Source: Bacteroidales bacterium
GTDB lineage: Bacteria; Bacteroidota; Bacteroidia; Bacteroidales; UBA932
Reading direction: 5' to 3'
Length of the DNA: 32,231 nucleotides
Assembly (NCBI GenBank): GCA_011620605.1
Contig: WOYW01000005.1
Span: forward strand, 1 to 32,231
In this document: positions 1 through 7,955 of the stretch, in pieces
How the letters are laid out: each line of letters starts with the position of its first letter
How positions within the stretch are numbered: the stretch's first letter is position 1
Position numbers and translations under genes: made by a program
The notes under the pieces: generated by a model
Databases searched by the model: none
What the model saw: only the letters and a program-made list of their open reading frames with translations
Told to the model about the DNA's origin: nothing

Positions 1-915
1 CTGTGGTGAAGTCCCCAATGCTGCTACAGCAATGGAAGGATCCACAAAACAACGTTTCTTTCCCGTTCGGATAACTGTTGCCGAGCGAATAGCCGGAGAC
101 CAGGCTTCTATGTCTTCAATAACGAAAAGTTTTTCCAATGCTTCTTTATAGTTGTCAAAAGTTGAAATGGAAGTGCCTTCCATTTCAGCCGATACATCGG
201 CAAGCATGTTTGTCTTTTTTGCCAGTGTACACAAATTTCGGGCATAAGAACGTATAATAAGTCTTGCCAAGGCGGGATTGCGCTGAACTTTATCTACTTT
301 TGAAATATCTTCATTACAGATAATATCTAAATAGTCTTTTGCAATTAATAGTTGAGCCGTTTTGTTTGCGATATCTAATGAAGCAGGCCAACCTCCCCTG
401 CAAGCCGCAAAAATAATATCTTCAATGGATAAGTTTGATACGATTCCGTCTATATCAAATTCTTTATTATCAAAAAGTTCACGTAAGGAAATCTCTCCGA
501 TGGATTCTTTTGATTCATAAAGGCTCATAGGATACATCGACATTTTAGAAATTCTTCCAGTTCCGGTATGCATAATTTCATCGTCATCAATAACTGTCGA
601 ACCTGTGAGTATAAATTGTCCTTTTAATTTTCTTTCATCAACAGCATGACGAACCGCATCCCATAATACAGGTGCTACTTGCCATTCATCAATCAATCTT
701 GGAGTTTCACCTTTAAGCAAAAGAGAGGGCTTGGTTTGAGCAGTTGTCAAATAACTTTCCCGGGTATCCGGATTTTGCATCTTTATCACGCTCTTAGCTT
801 GTTTTTCCGCAGTAGTTGTCTTACCACACCATTTGGGACCCATTATCTGAACAGCACCAAAAGCTACACGTCGTAATCTTAACTGCTCATCAGCAATTCG
901 CATCAAATATTCCAT
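1..915 (-). CDS. AAA_14/DUF4143-type ATPase (ATPase 1), 3' end cut by window edge
   Basis: Reading frame open from ATG at 915 down to base 1 (305 codons, no stop), so the C-terminus lies outside the window. The N-terminus carries a P-loop (GPKWCGKTT, residues 26-34) and a Walker B-like RLIDEWQ (73-79), followed by FILTGST, typical of the AAA_14 ATPase fold. The part from about residue 190 (DYLDIICNEDISK) resembles the start of DUF4143. The cellular function of this family is not established; C-terminal halves commonly carry a PD-(D/E)XK nuclease-like fold. Start chosen at 915 because the first five residues (MEYLM) resemble the start of ATPase 4 and a repeat pair lies 60-105 bp upstream. It follows a destroyed wecC gene, so it probably inserted into or beside it. 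First of five such ATPases on this strand. Confidence 0.85.
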   Translation of the reverse strand, partial: MEYLMRIADEQLRLRRVAFGAVQIMGPKWCGKTTTAEKQAKSVIKMQNPDTRESYLTTAQTKPSLLLKGETPRLIDEWQVAPVLWDAVRHAVDERKLKGQFILTGSTVIDDDEIMHTGTGRISKMSMYPMSLYESKESIGEISLRELFDNKEFDIDGIVSNLSIEDIIFAACRGGWPASLDIANKTAQLLIAKDYLDIICNEDISKVDKVQRNPALARLIIRSYARNLCTLAKKTNMLADVSAEMEGTSISTFDNYKEALEKLFVIEDIEAWSPAIRSATVIRTGKKRCFVDPSIAVAALGTSPQ

Positions 916-974
916 AATGATTCTTCTTGTTTTTCGGGCAAAGGCAGGCTGATTTCTTATCAAATCAAAATATA

Positions 975-1020
975 TTACGTGTTTTTGAGGTAAATCGTTA
1001 CGTGTTTTTGAGGTGAATTA
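975..1020. repeat. Tandem 23-bp repeat pair upstream of ATPase 1
   Basis: Two head-to-tail units, 975-997 and 998-1020, share a perfect 17-bp core TTACGTGTTTTTGAGGT (975-991 and 998-1014). They lie between the wecC remnant and the start codon of ATPase 1. Operator, iteron or duplicated integration boundary are all possible; the sequence alone does not choose. Confidence 0.85.
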
Positions 1021-1023
1021 ATT

Positions 1024-1227
1024 TGGCTCTCGATATTGGGCTCGAAGATCAGGAAATCGGCATCGTTATGCCCCTGCATCACCCGGGTGGCGATATACTT
1101 GGCGGGTGACTCGCGCAGGTCTCTCCACGTAGGAGATATCGGGCTGGTGGTCGCCGGTAAAGGGAGTGGGCACCACAATGGCGGTAGGCAGGCCGATATA
1201 GCCCAGACCCATAAAACATGCTTTCAT
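1024..1227 (-). pseudogene. wecC: Remnant of UDP-N-acetylmannosamine dehydrogenase (wecC-like), with two internal deletions
   Basis: Three collinear islands of the UDP-ManNAc dehydrogenase family survive in about 200 bp. Island 1 starts at ATG 1227 with the Rossmann loop (MKACFMGLGYIGLPTAIV). It runs directly, in frame, into an island from about 100 residues further along the normal protein (VPTPFTGDHQPDISYVE). A second deletion changes frame and joins to a C-terminal island (DLRESPAKYIATRV ... FLIFEPNIES) at about 1117-1024. The intact enzyme is about 400 aa, oxidises UDP-ManNAc to the uronate, and would supply the polysaccharide pathway. The remnant starts 7 nt after the wzz-like stop, so the intact gene was the next cistron of the export operon. 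It cannot encode a working enzyme. Confidence 0.85.
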
Positions 1228-1234
1228 ATGATTC

Positions 1235-2344
1235 TTATTTTATCTTTGAAAAAGTATCCTTCACATAAGACACCCCCAGCACCCACCCCACTCCAACTAT
1301 AAGTCCCAAAAAGGTATAAATGATCAGCATCTTTGCACGTGAAGGTTTTGATTTTTCTACAGGTACGACTACCGGTTCAATAACTGTCAATATTGGAGTG
1401 GTTTCTGTGACGGCGATCTTGGCTTGTTCTTTTTGTTTGGCCAGTTCTGTGTAGACGCCCAGTAAGAGTGTGTATTCGGATTGGAGTTTTTCTTCCCGGG
1501 TGCGGGCCATGGCCGAGGTCAGATTGACGTTGGCATCGCGGAAGCGGGCCAGTTCTTCCTGTTTGGCTTCGAAGTTGGCTTTGGCTTCCTGGTAGCTGCC
1601 TTCCACAAATTCCAGGTTGGCGCGGACCTTTTGCAACTTAAATTCAGTCAGGTATTGTTGGAGTAACTGCTGTGCTTTTAGGGTGATCTGTGCTGCCAGG
1701 TGGGGATCACGCAAAGTTGTGGACAATTGCACATACCCTTCCTTTTGGTTCAAATTCAAAGAAAACGACTCATACAGATTTTTCAGAACCTTCTGCTCTT
1801 TGTAAGTTAACCTGGGAATGGTGTCTTCAACACCAGAATCCTGACTTTCTTCCGGTTCTCCCCTTATGGCCCCGATAATAACTCCCGGCAACCCGATGGT
1901 GTATTTCTTGATGGTAGCAAGCAGATTGAATTTCCAGTATTGTTTGTCGGTGGCGTAGTCGTAATACGTGATGGGTTCCGGAACATCCGGGAACGTATAC
2001 CGGGCATAGATCAATTCCTTCTGAAAATCTACATTTTTAATAATGTTAGGATACATATTGGGGGAAAGTACCTCGCCCGAGGTCATGTCTCCCAGGCTGA
2101 TCCCTGCCATGGCGGCCAGGCCGCCCAGGCTTCCCCCTGTCCTGCGCTCCCCTGTCTGGGGCACCAGCGTACAGCTGGCGGTGTATTGATTGGGGGTGAG
2201 CAATGCCACGATCAGTCCCAGGGCCATGGCCGCACAGGTTACAATGAGTATGAATTTCCGTTTGGCCCAGAGTTTCTGCAAGATCTCTACCAGGTCTATG
2301 GAATCTTCTTCCACAGGTTGTTGGTTCTGTATTTTCTCTTCCAT
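1235..2344 (-). CDS. Wzz/chain-length-determinant family protein
   Basis: Inner-membrane polysaccharide co-polymerase of 369 aa. An N-terminal membrane segment at about residues 31-50 (FILIVTCAAMALGLIVALL) is followed by a periplasmic stretch with SCTLVPQTGERR. A long helical, Glu/Lys-rich region at about 220-305 and a C-terminal membrane helix (about 340-360, MLIIYTFLGLIVGVGWVLG) complete the usual Wzz topology. EPVVVPVEKSKPSRA before the last helix is the typical Pro-rich approach. No C-terminal tyrosine-kinase domain is present, so this is the kinase-less form. It starts 7 nt after the SLBB exporter stop, which implies co-transcription and partnership in regulating chain length and export. 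Confidence 0.92.
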   Translation of the reverse strand: MEEKIQNQQPVEEDSIDLVEILQKLWAKRKFILIVTCAAMALGLIVALLTPNQYTASCTLVPQTGERRTGGSLGGLAAMAGISLGDMTSGEVLSPNMYPNIIKNVDFQKELIYARYTFPDVPEPITYYDYATDKQYWKFNLLATIKKYTIGLPGVIIGAIRGEPEESQDSGVEDTIPRLTYKEQKVLKNLYESFSLNLNQKEGYVQLSTTLRDPHLAAQITLKAQQLLQQYLTEFKLQKVRANLEFVEGSYQEAKANFEAKQEELARFRDANVNLTSAMARTREEKLQSEYTLLLGVYTELAKQKEQAKIAVTETTPILTVIEPVVVPVEKSKPSRAKMLIIYTFLGLIVGVGWVLGVSYVKDTFSKIK

Positions 2345-2351
2345 GCCTGTC

Positions 2352-4772
2352 TTAATTACTGGTTGGATTAATTCGGGAAACGTTCAACAATGTGGCCACT
2401 GTGAGCGAAATAACCGACAGTACAGAAGTGGTCACGCCAACCACATCGCCCCAGGAAGCTCCTGTACTTTCCGGTTTTACCGGGACAATGATCTCGCACC
2501 CGGGTTCAATTTTGGCATTCCGGCCCATGGCAACGGTATTGTTCATGTACACCACATAGACCTTGCGGCGGCGGGCCCTTTTCACATAGCCTCCGGCATT
2601 TTCAATATAGTCGTTCATGGTCATGTTCTCCGTATATGCCACGGCATTGGGGTACATTACTCCGCCCGATATTTTGACCACGTTGTTCATGATGGGAATG
2701 TGCAGCACATCTCTTTCTCTTAAGACTATATCTCCGTTCCGACCCGGACTTTCCATGATCTTTTCCAGATCTATGCCAATATAATAAGAGGACCTCGCAA
2801 GATCAACGCTATCAATGGCTATTGAATCCTTCGATTGCTGCATACTCAGCCGCAAGGCCGCTTCGCTCATGGTTTGTTCTCTTTCGTCCATTTGACGCAA
2901 CAGCGTGGCTCCTTTTGAATAGGCGCTCGGAGTCAGTCCTCCGGCCCTCTGTATGAACGAAGAAATGCGTTCATTGCTGTTTTGCTTGGAATAGTTCCCG
3001 GGAAAGACCACTTCACCTTGCAGGGTGACCCGTTCCTGTTCCTTATAACCGGGAGAACGCCTTACTGCCACTATATCAAACGGTTGTAATACAAAGTCCT
3101 TGTCACCAGATATTACCAATCCGTTCTCTATGGATAAGGAGTATATTTCACTCATATCTGTAGATTCTTCCCTTGCCAGGGCATTGCGGGTACGACGTGC
3201 CACGTCAATTTTGATGTGTGAGGCCGATTCCCTCAAACCGCCCCCGGTGATGATCAGATCCTCTATGCTCATGTTCTGGGCATAAGGGTACGTTCCGGGG
3301 TTCATGACTTCCCCTTCCAGGGTTACGGTGTAGTCCTGGCGCAGGGCATCTTCTGACATGACGTACAGGCGGTCGTTGCGTTTGAGCACAATATCCGGAA
3401 TCTCCCCGGCCAGAAGTTTGCCCAGGTCTATGGATTCCACGGTACGGGAGAGGTCGGGGTTCTGGCGGTTCAGGATAGCCCGGCCCAGGAACGCATCTTC
3501 CCGGGGGCCTTCGGCAATGATAACCAGGTCAAGCAATGTCTGTACCCTCTGATCTATTGCGTACGTACCCGGACGAAAAACCGCCCCGGCGATCTCTACC
3601 TGGTTTTCGTAGCGTTCCAGGATGCCCCCGACACTTACCGAATCCCCGTCCTGCATGACAAACGAATCATAATCGGTCATTTCTATGGTAAACATCCGCC
3701 GTTCGGTCACCCCGTGACGGACCAGTTGTACATTCCTTTTGTAGGCATCGCTGGCAAAACCTCCGGCATAACCGATCAATTGAGCAAGTGTCTCGTCCCC
3801 AATCATTTCGTAGATCATGGGCCGTTTAACCTGGCCGGCGATCTGCACCCGCTTGTTATACGGTTCCACTTTCACTATGTCGTTTTCTTTCAGGATAATA
3901 TCCTTGCTGCTGTCGCCCCGAAGCAGGTATTCGTAAATGTCTGCCTGTACCTGCAGTTTTCCGTTGCGGTACACTTTAACATCCCGCAAACTCCCGATTT
4001 CGTTTATCCCTCCTGCCGCGTACAGGGCATGAAAGACCGAAGCAAAGGAAGACAAGCTGTACGTTCCGGGCCGCTCCACCTCGCCCATGATATTGACTTT
4101 GATGGTGCGCACATTCCCCACCGAGATCTGGATGAAGGTCCGTGGATTGGCCGACCGCAGATCGGAATAGATCCGGCCAAAGGCCGTTTTGAGCTTTGCC
4201 GAGGCTGCCTTCACGTCCATGCCGTTCAGGTACACGGGCCCGATGTTGGGCACGTTGATGTACCCGTCAGGACTGATCTCCTGGCGCACGGTCAGTTCGC
4301 TGTTGCCCCAGATGTCAATGATGACCTCATCGCCGGCCCCAAGTTGGTAATTTTCCGGAGTGGGCAGGTTCATGGAGGGTTCAAAGCTTAGGTCCCTGGT
4401 AGAAAACAGGCTTCGGCCAAAGATCCGGGGTTTTGGCGGCAAAGTATCCCTGCGTGGCCAATAAGTAGTATCCTGCATGGGACCAAAAAAATCAGATTGT
4501 CCGGAATATTCCCGGCGGTTACGGCTTTCCGCATCCATATAGGTCCCTTCCGTTTGGGTACCGTATCCCTGGTATTGAGCCTGCAGCCGCTCGGCCTGTT
4601 CACGGGTTACGCCCTTGGCAGCCAGTTCCATAAGGATTTGTTGCTGCGAGGCCCCGCTGGACTGCAGTTGGCGTACTTCGTTAATGACCTGTTGGTCGCT
4701 CAGCTGTGCAAAGGCAGCGACAGCTGCCAGGAGCATGAGCGTGGTACTTAGGATTCTTCTGAATAATTTCAT
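2352..4772 (-). CDS. Wza-like polysaccharide export protein with multiple SLBB domains
   Basis: 806 aa, outer-membrane polysaccharide export component. A cleavable signal peptide is seen (MKLFRRILSTTLMLLAAVAA, cleavage likely after AFA). A Poly_export domain starts near residue 140 (NYQLGAGDEVIIDIWGNSEL), followed by repeated SLBB-type units marked by MGEVERPGTY, IAGQVKRPMIYE, IAGAVFRPGTYA, LEGEVMNPGTYP, LQGEVVFPGNYS and ISGGVMYPNAVA. A hydrophobic segment near the C-terminus (WGDVVGVTTSVLSVISLTVA) may span the membrane. The length fits the long multi-SLBB proteins of Bacteroidota rather than the ~380-aa proteobacterial Wza. It lies upstream of the Wzz-like gene by 7 nt. Upstream of its start is the 3' repeat tail of ATPase 2, so its original leader may have been replaced. 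Confidence 0.93.
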   Translation of the reverse strand: MKLFRRILSTTLMLLAAVAAFAQLSDQQVINEVRQLQSSGASQQQILMELAAKGVTREQAERLQAQYQGYGTQTEGTYMDAESRNRREYSGQSDFFGPMQDTTYWPRRDTLPPKPRIFGRSLFSTRDLSFEPSMNLPTPENYQLGAGDEVIIDIWGNSELTVRQEISPDGYINVPNIGPVYLNGMDVKAASAKLKTAFGRIYSDLRSANPRTFIQISVGNVRTIKVNIMGEVERPGTYSLSSFASVFHALYAAGGINEIGSLRDVKVYRNGKLQVQADIYEYLLRGDSSKDIILKENDIVKVEPYNKRVQIAGQVKRPMIYEMIGDETLAQLIGYAGGFASDAYKRNVQLVRHGVTERRMFTIEMTDYDSFVMQDGDSVSVGGILERYENQVEIAGAVFRPGTYAIDQRVQTLLDLVIIAEGPREDAFLGRAILNRQNPDLSRTVESIDLGKLLAGEIPDIVLKRNDRLYVMSEDALRQDYTVTLEGEVMNPGTYPYAQNMSIEDLIITGGGLRESASHIKIDVARRTRNALAREESTDMSEIYSLSIENGLVISGDKDFVLQPFDIVAVRRSPGYKEQERVTLQGEVVFPGNYSKQNSNERISSFIQRAGGLTPSAYSKGATLLRQMDEREQTMSEAALRLSMQQSKDSIAIDSVDLARSSYYIGIDLEKIMESPGRNGDIVLRERDVLHIPIMNNVVKISGGVMYPNAVAYTENMTMNDYIENAGGYVKRARRRKVYVVYMNNTVAMGRNAKIEPGCEIIVPVKPESTGASWGDVVGVTTSVLSVISLTVATLLNVSRINPTSN

Positions 4773-4811
4773 ACGGGTGAATTTTCTGTTTATTTCTATT
4801 TTCTTCTGCTA

Positions 4812-4899
4812 ATCTACAATCTTCCGGCGACAATCTCACATCTGCTGACGTCAGGTTCACATATTTGCCAACGTCATGTTCACATATCTTCCAGCGTCA
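4812..4899 (-). repeat. Four degenerate 21-23 bp tandem units overlapping the ATPase 2 stop codon
   Basis: On the minus strand, units start with TGACG or TGTCG and contain a stop-like ATGTGA or TTGTAG: 4877-4899 (23), 4854-4876 (23), 4833-4853 (21), 4812-4832 (21). The first unit encodes the end of ATPase 2 (TLEDM and stop); the other three are post-stop copies that decay with distance. They fill most of the gap to the wza-like gene. Confidence 0.8.
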
Positions 4900-6163
4900 G
4901 GCATTCTGCCCGGATAGAATATTTGTTCAACACTTTGGTTTTCAGATATTCAATTTTTCCTTCAAAAAGCAGCTGTTTGAAATTCTTGCGCTGGCGTTTG
5001 ACTTCTGCGATATAGGCGTGTTTGTCATCTAAAGAGATGGCCACAATGTCAATTTCATTGCTATTGTCTTTAGGTTCCCACCACGAGTCTATCATCTTAA
5101 AATCATGACTCTCCTGAAGTTTTTGCTTAAAATAGAGTTCCAGCATTTTACCTGAATAGGTAGTATAATCGGCCATTATCAATTCGGCCAGACCCTGAAA
5201 GTTATTCAGTTCCACCATCTGACGATTATGTTCGATATATCGGAACCAGAAACGCAGGAAATTATCGGACACCTCATATCTTACAGTTTGTGACCCTTCT
5301 TTGGCAAAGATGGGGCGGGTTTTTCTGATCACGTCATAGATGGTTTCCAGTTTGCTTAGCTGCCCCCCTATGCTCTTTTCTCCCATAAATACTTCGATTT
5401 CCGACTGTGTATTAATTCCGGAAGAAATGGCACTGATAATGGAAAAATAATTTCCGTATTTCTTACCGAACTCACCTATCAGAAGATTCTTCCCTTCATC
5501 AATAAAAGGCGAGTCACTTTGACAGATGTACCCGATCATTTCGGGTATGGTAAGAGCAGCATTATCTGCCAGAAGTTCTACATATTTTGGAATGCCTCCG
5601 GTATAGGTATATAGAGCAAGCAATTCGTCACACGTATAATCCGGCTTATAATCCGCAAGTATCTCTTTCAAAACCGATGTGTTGAAAGGATTAAGTTTCA
5701 TCATGACATCCGCCCGACCGAACAGAGGTTCTTTAGAACCGCTGACAATAAAATTGACATTGGTGGACGTTCTGTATTGATCCCAATAGTTCTGAATGTC
5801 GCTGAAAATAGAGGCATTAACATTTTCAAACTCTTGAAACTCATCTATTACTAAAGTGAATTTTCTGTTTTTTCCAAGTTCCATTAGAAAACGGAATACT
5901 TCTGTGAAAGTATTCATTTGCGGTACAAACAGAGATAGCTTATTTTCAATTTCTTTGCAAAACCCGGTGCATAAATCGGCTTCACTCTTTCGGCCAACGA
6001 AAAAGTAAATAATGCGTTCATTTCTCAATGCATTAAATATCAGAGATGTCTTTCCAATTCTTCGTCTTCCTGTAATTACTGTTAACTTGGAATGATCGGA
6101 ATAAGCCTTCTCCTTTATCCTTTGTATTTGAACTATTTCTTCTTCGCGGTTATAAAATTTCAT
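4880..6163 (-). CDS. ArchATPase/DUF234 family ATPase (ATPase 2)
   Basis: 427 aa. P-loop GRRRIGKTS at residues 32-40 and Walker B TLVIDEFQEF with D107/E108, then the sensor-like FIVSGS. A winged-helix/DUF234 region follows (about 230-330, IISAISSGINTQSEIE) and a nuclease-like C-terminus with NEIDIVAISLDD and AYIAEVKRQ, matching the D...ExK pattern of PD-(D/E)XK folds. Clearly paralogous to ATPase 3 along its length, and both end in a LEDM/IEDM tail. Relative to ATPase 3 it lacks about 13 residues after SGS143: there the text reads VYSLMKQIFENSR before EPLFGR, here GS joins KEPLFGR directly. More AT-rich than the polysaccharide genes. Inserted between the 109-aa helical gene and the wza-like gene. 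Function of the family unknown. Confidence 0.88.
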   Translation of the reverse strand: MKFYNREEEIVQIQRIKEKAYSDHSKLTVITGRRRIGKTSLIFNALRNERIIYFFVGRKSEADLCTGFCKEIENKLSLFVPQMNTFTEVFRFLMELGKNRKFTLVIDEFQEFENVNASIFSDIQNYWDQYRTSTNVNFIVSGSKEPLFGRADVMMKLNPFNTSVLKEILADYKPDYTCDELLALYTYTGGIPKYVELLADNAALTIPEMIGYICQSDSPFIDEGKNLLIGEFGKKYGNYFSIISAISSGINTQSEIEVFMGEKSIGGQLSKLETIYDVIRKTRPIFAKEGSQTVRYEVSDNFLRFWFRYIEHNRQMVELNNFQGLAELIMADYTTYSGKMLELYFKQKLQESHDFKMIDSWWEPKDNSNEIDIVAISLDDKHAYIAEVKRQRKNFKQLLFEGKIEYLKTKVLNKYSIRAECLTLEDM

Positions 6164-6167
6164 ATCT

Positions 6168-6197
6168 TAAATTTTACGGCCGTAAATTTTACGGTCG
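6168..6197. promoter_or_regulatory. Tandem 15-bp repeat pair/palindrome 5 nt upstream of ATPase 2
   Basis: TAAATTTTACGGCCG (6168-6182) is followed directly by TAAATTTTACGGTCG (6183-6197), 14 of 15 identical. The overlap of the units also forms an inverted TTTTACGG/CCGTAAAA arrangement. The position right at the start codon suggests an operator, possibly autoregulatory. Confidence 0.7.
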
Positions 6198-6244
6198 TTG
6201 CAAAGATAACATTTCTGCCAATACGTTACATTATTTTACCTGTA

Positions 6245-6574
6245 TTACCACTTCCCCACGGCCACCAGTATCTTTACCACCTCTTTGATCACGGTTTCAA
6301 TGGCATCCAGGGCTTTAGGGACTTTGTTCATGCGGGTGACCCGGGTGCGGATGCGTTTGGAAAGGTCATTCAGCCGGGCCGTGATCTGTTCCATGTCTTT
6401 GTACACCTCTTTCTGCAGCCGGGCAATGGCCAGACGTTCGGCATCCCGCAGGGCCAGCGCCGACAGCTCCAGCAGCCCCCGCTCCTTCACCCCAAGCGGG
6501 AGGTCCAGCCGTTGCCGGTCCACCTGCTCAATCGCCTGCTGGATTTCTTTTAATGTTAATTCTTCTTCAGACAT
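6245..6574 (-). CDS. Unknown 109-aa all-helical protein
   Basis: Not recognised. Charged and Leu/Ile-rich throughout, predicted largely helical (EIQQAIEQVDRQRLDLPLG, then ELSALALRDAERLAIARLQ), ending with a hydrophobic VVKILVAVGKW. No signal peptide or cysteine. GC-rich like the polysaccharide genes and unlike the ATPases on both sides. Its ATG overlaps the ATPase 3 stop by one base (TAATG), which suggests translational coupling to that gene. In composition it resembles the anchored helical protein at 7952-8869, and the two may be an ancestral pair now separated by ATPase 3. Confidence 0.75.
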   Translation of the reverse strand: MSEEELTLKEIQQAIEQVDRQRLDLPLGVKERGLLELSALALRDAERLAIARLQKEVYKDMEQITARLNDLSKRIRTRVTRMNKVPKALDAIETVIKEVVKILVAVGKW

Positions 6575-7890
6575 TACATATCTTCTATTGATAAGGCTCT
6601 GTAATCAATTCTATATCCTGCAAGTTCTTTATTTACAAGATTTTTTGCTTTCTCACGCAAAACCTCCAAACTAATTCTTTCCTTTTGCCGTTTTACTTCG
6701 GCAATGATTGCTGTCTTTTCGTATTCGTTAATAGCCACAATATCTATCTCATTCCTGTTCCCGCTCTCCCAATACGAGCCAATTGCAGAAAGATTTTCTT
6801 CTCTCATTATTTTCTCACGAAAATAACGCTCTAATATTTGCCCGCTGTAAGTATTGTAATCACGATTGACTATACTTTTCAAATAATCAAAACTTTCTGT
6901 TTCCACAGCTCCGCTGTATTTATATATGAACCGAAACCAGAAATTCAGAAAATTGTCGTTGAGCCGATATTTCACATTTTTCCCCGCAGGTTTTGATAAA
7001 ATGGGACGAACCTTGGTTATAAGACCGTATTCATTCTCCAATTTATCCAAAAAACCGCCAATATTCATGTTCAAAACAGATTCTATTTCCGGACGTGATG
7101 TTTTGGACAAGGCAATAAGCGAAAGTATAGAGAAATAATTACCATAGTCTTTGCCAAATTCATCGATCAATACATTTTTGCCTTCATCAAGGAAAAGTGA
7201 GTTGTCCGAAAAAATTTCGTCTAGAATGCTCTCCAGAGTAAACGTGTTTGCATCTGACAATAATTCTACATATTTTGCAACACCGCCGGTGAAAAGATAA
7301 AATGCAAGCAAGTCTTCATTGGAAAAATCCGGGTGATAATCACGGATAATTTCTTTAATTGTTTTAATATCAAATGGTTTAACCAGAATTCTGGCTGTCG
7401 CCCTGCCAAAAAGAGGTTCCCTGGAGTTTTCAAAGATCTGTTTCATCAACGAATAAACAGAACCGCAAAGAATAAGATTGAGTTTGCTTCTGTTTTTATT
7501 CGCATCCCAAATATTTTGCATTTCGCTGTAAATAGAAGAATTGATGTTGCGAAATTCCTGAAATTCATCAATTATCAGCGTAAAATGTCTGTTCTGCGAA
7601 AGTTCCATCAAATAACCAAACACATCTTTGAAAGAGCGAATATGGCCAAAAACGTTTGTTCCTAATTGTTCATGAATTTCTGTTACAAATTCTTCACACA
7701 GTAAAGCCTCATTCTTTTTTTCTATAAAGAAATACAGCGTCGGTTTTCCCCTAAATGTTTGCGTTAGTAAAGTAGTTTTTCCAATGCGTCGTCGCCCAAC
7801 AACAAACGTCATCTGTGCAGTTTCCAGTGACTTTTGCCCGGTGTTTAACAAAAGAGCAATCTCTTTCTGGCGGTCATAAAATTTACGCAT
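6574..7890 (-). CDS. ArchATPase/DUF234 family ATPase (ATPase 3)
   Basis: 438 aa. P-loop GRRRIGKTT (about residues 32-40), Walker B TLIIDEFQEF, sensor-like LILCGS followed by the full SLMKQIFENSREPLFGR motif. A DUF234-type winged-helix region follows, then a C-terminal nuclease-like block with NEIDIVAINEYEKTAIIAEVKRQ. Paralogue of ATPase 2 with the same IEDM end. AT-rich. It sits between two GC-rich helical-protein genes; upstream it follows the 7952-8869 gene by 61 bp, and downstream its stop shares one base with the next start. Biochemical role unknown; NTP hydrolysis and DNA cleavage are inferred from motifs only. Confidence 0.9.
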   Translation of the reverse strand: MRKFYDRQKEIALLLNTGQKSLETAQMTFVVGRRRIGKTTLLTQTFRGKPTLYFFIEKKNEALLCEEFVTEIHEQLGTNVFGHIRSFKDVFGYLMELSQNRHFTLIIDEFQEFRNINSSIYSEMQNIWDANKNRSKLNLILCGSVYSLMKQIFENSREPLFGRATARILVKPFDIKTIKEIIRDYHPDFSNEDLLAFYLFTGGVAKYVELLSDANTFTLESILDEIFSDNSLFLDEGKNVLIDEFGKDYGNYFSILSLIALSKTSRPEIESVLNMNIGGFLDKLENEYGLITKVRPILSKPAGKNVKYRLNDNFLNFWFRFIYKYSGAVETESFDYLKSIVNRDYNTYSGQILERYFREKIMREENLSAIGSYWESGNRNEIDIVAINEYEKTAIIAEVKRQKERISLEVLREKAKNLVNKELAGYRIDYRALSIEDM

Positions 7891-7926
7891 AGTTCAACTT
7901 TTTTCTGCAAACATAGTAAATAAATC

Positions 7927-7955
7927 GTAACCTATGTTACGGTAACGATGGTTAC
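7927..7955. promoter_or_regulatory. Two tandem palindromes upstream of ATPase 3
   Basis: Two perfect GTAAC-N4-GTTAC palindromes, 7927-7940 and 7942-7955, spaced by a 15-bp period. They lie 37-65 bp before the ATPase 3 start, and the second covers the stop codon of the upstream gene. This geometry is typical of a dimeric repressor binding side by side. Confidence 0.75.
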
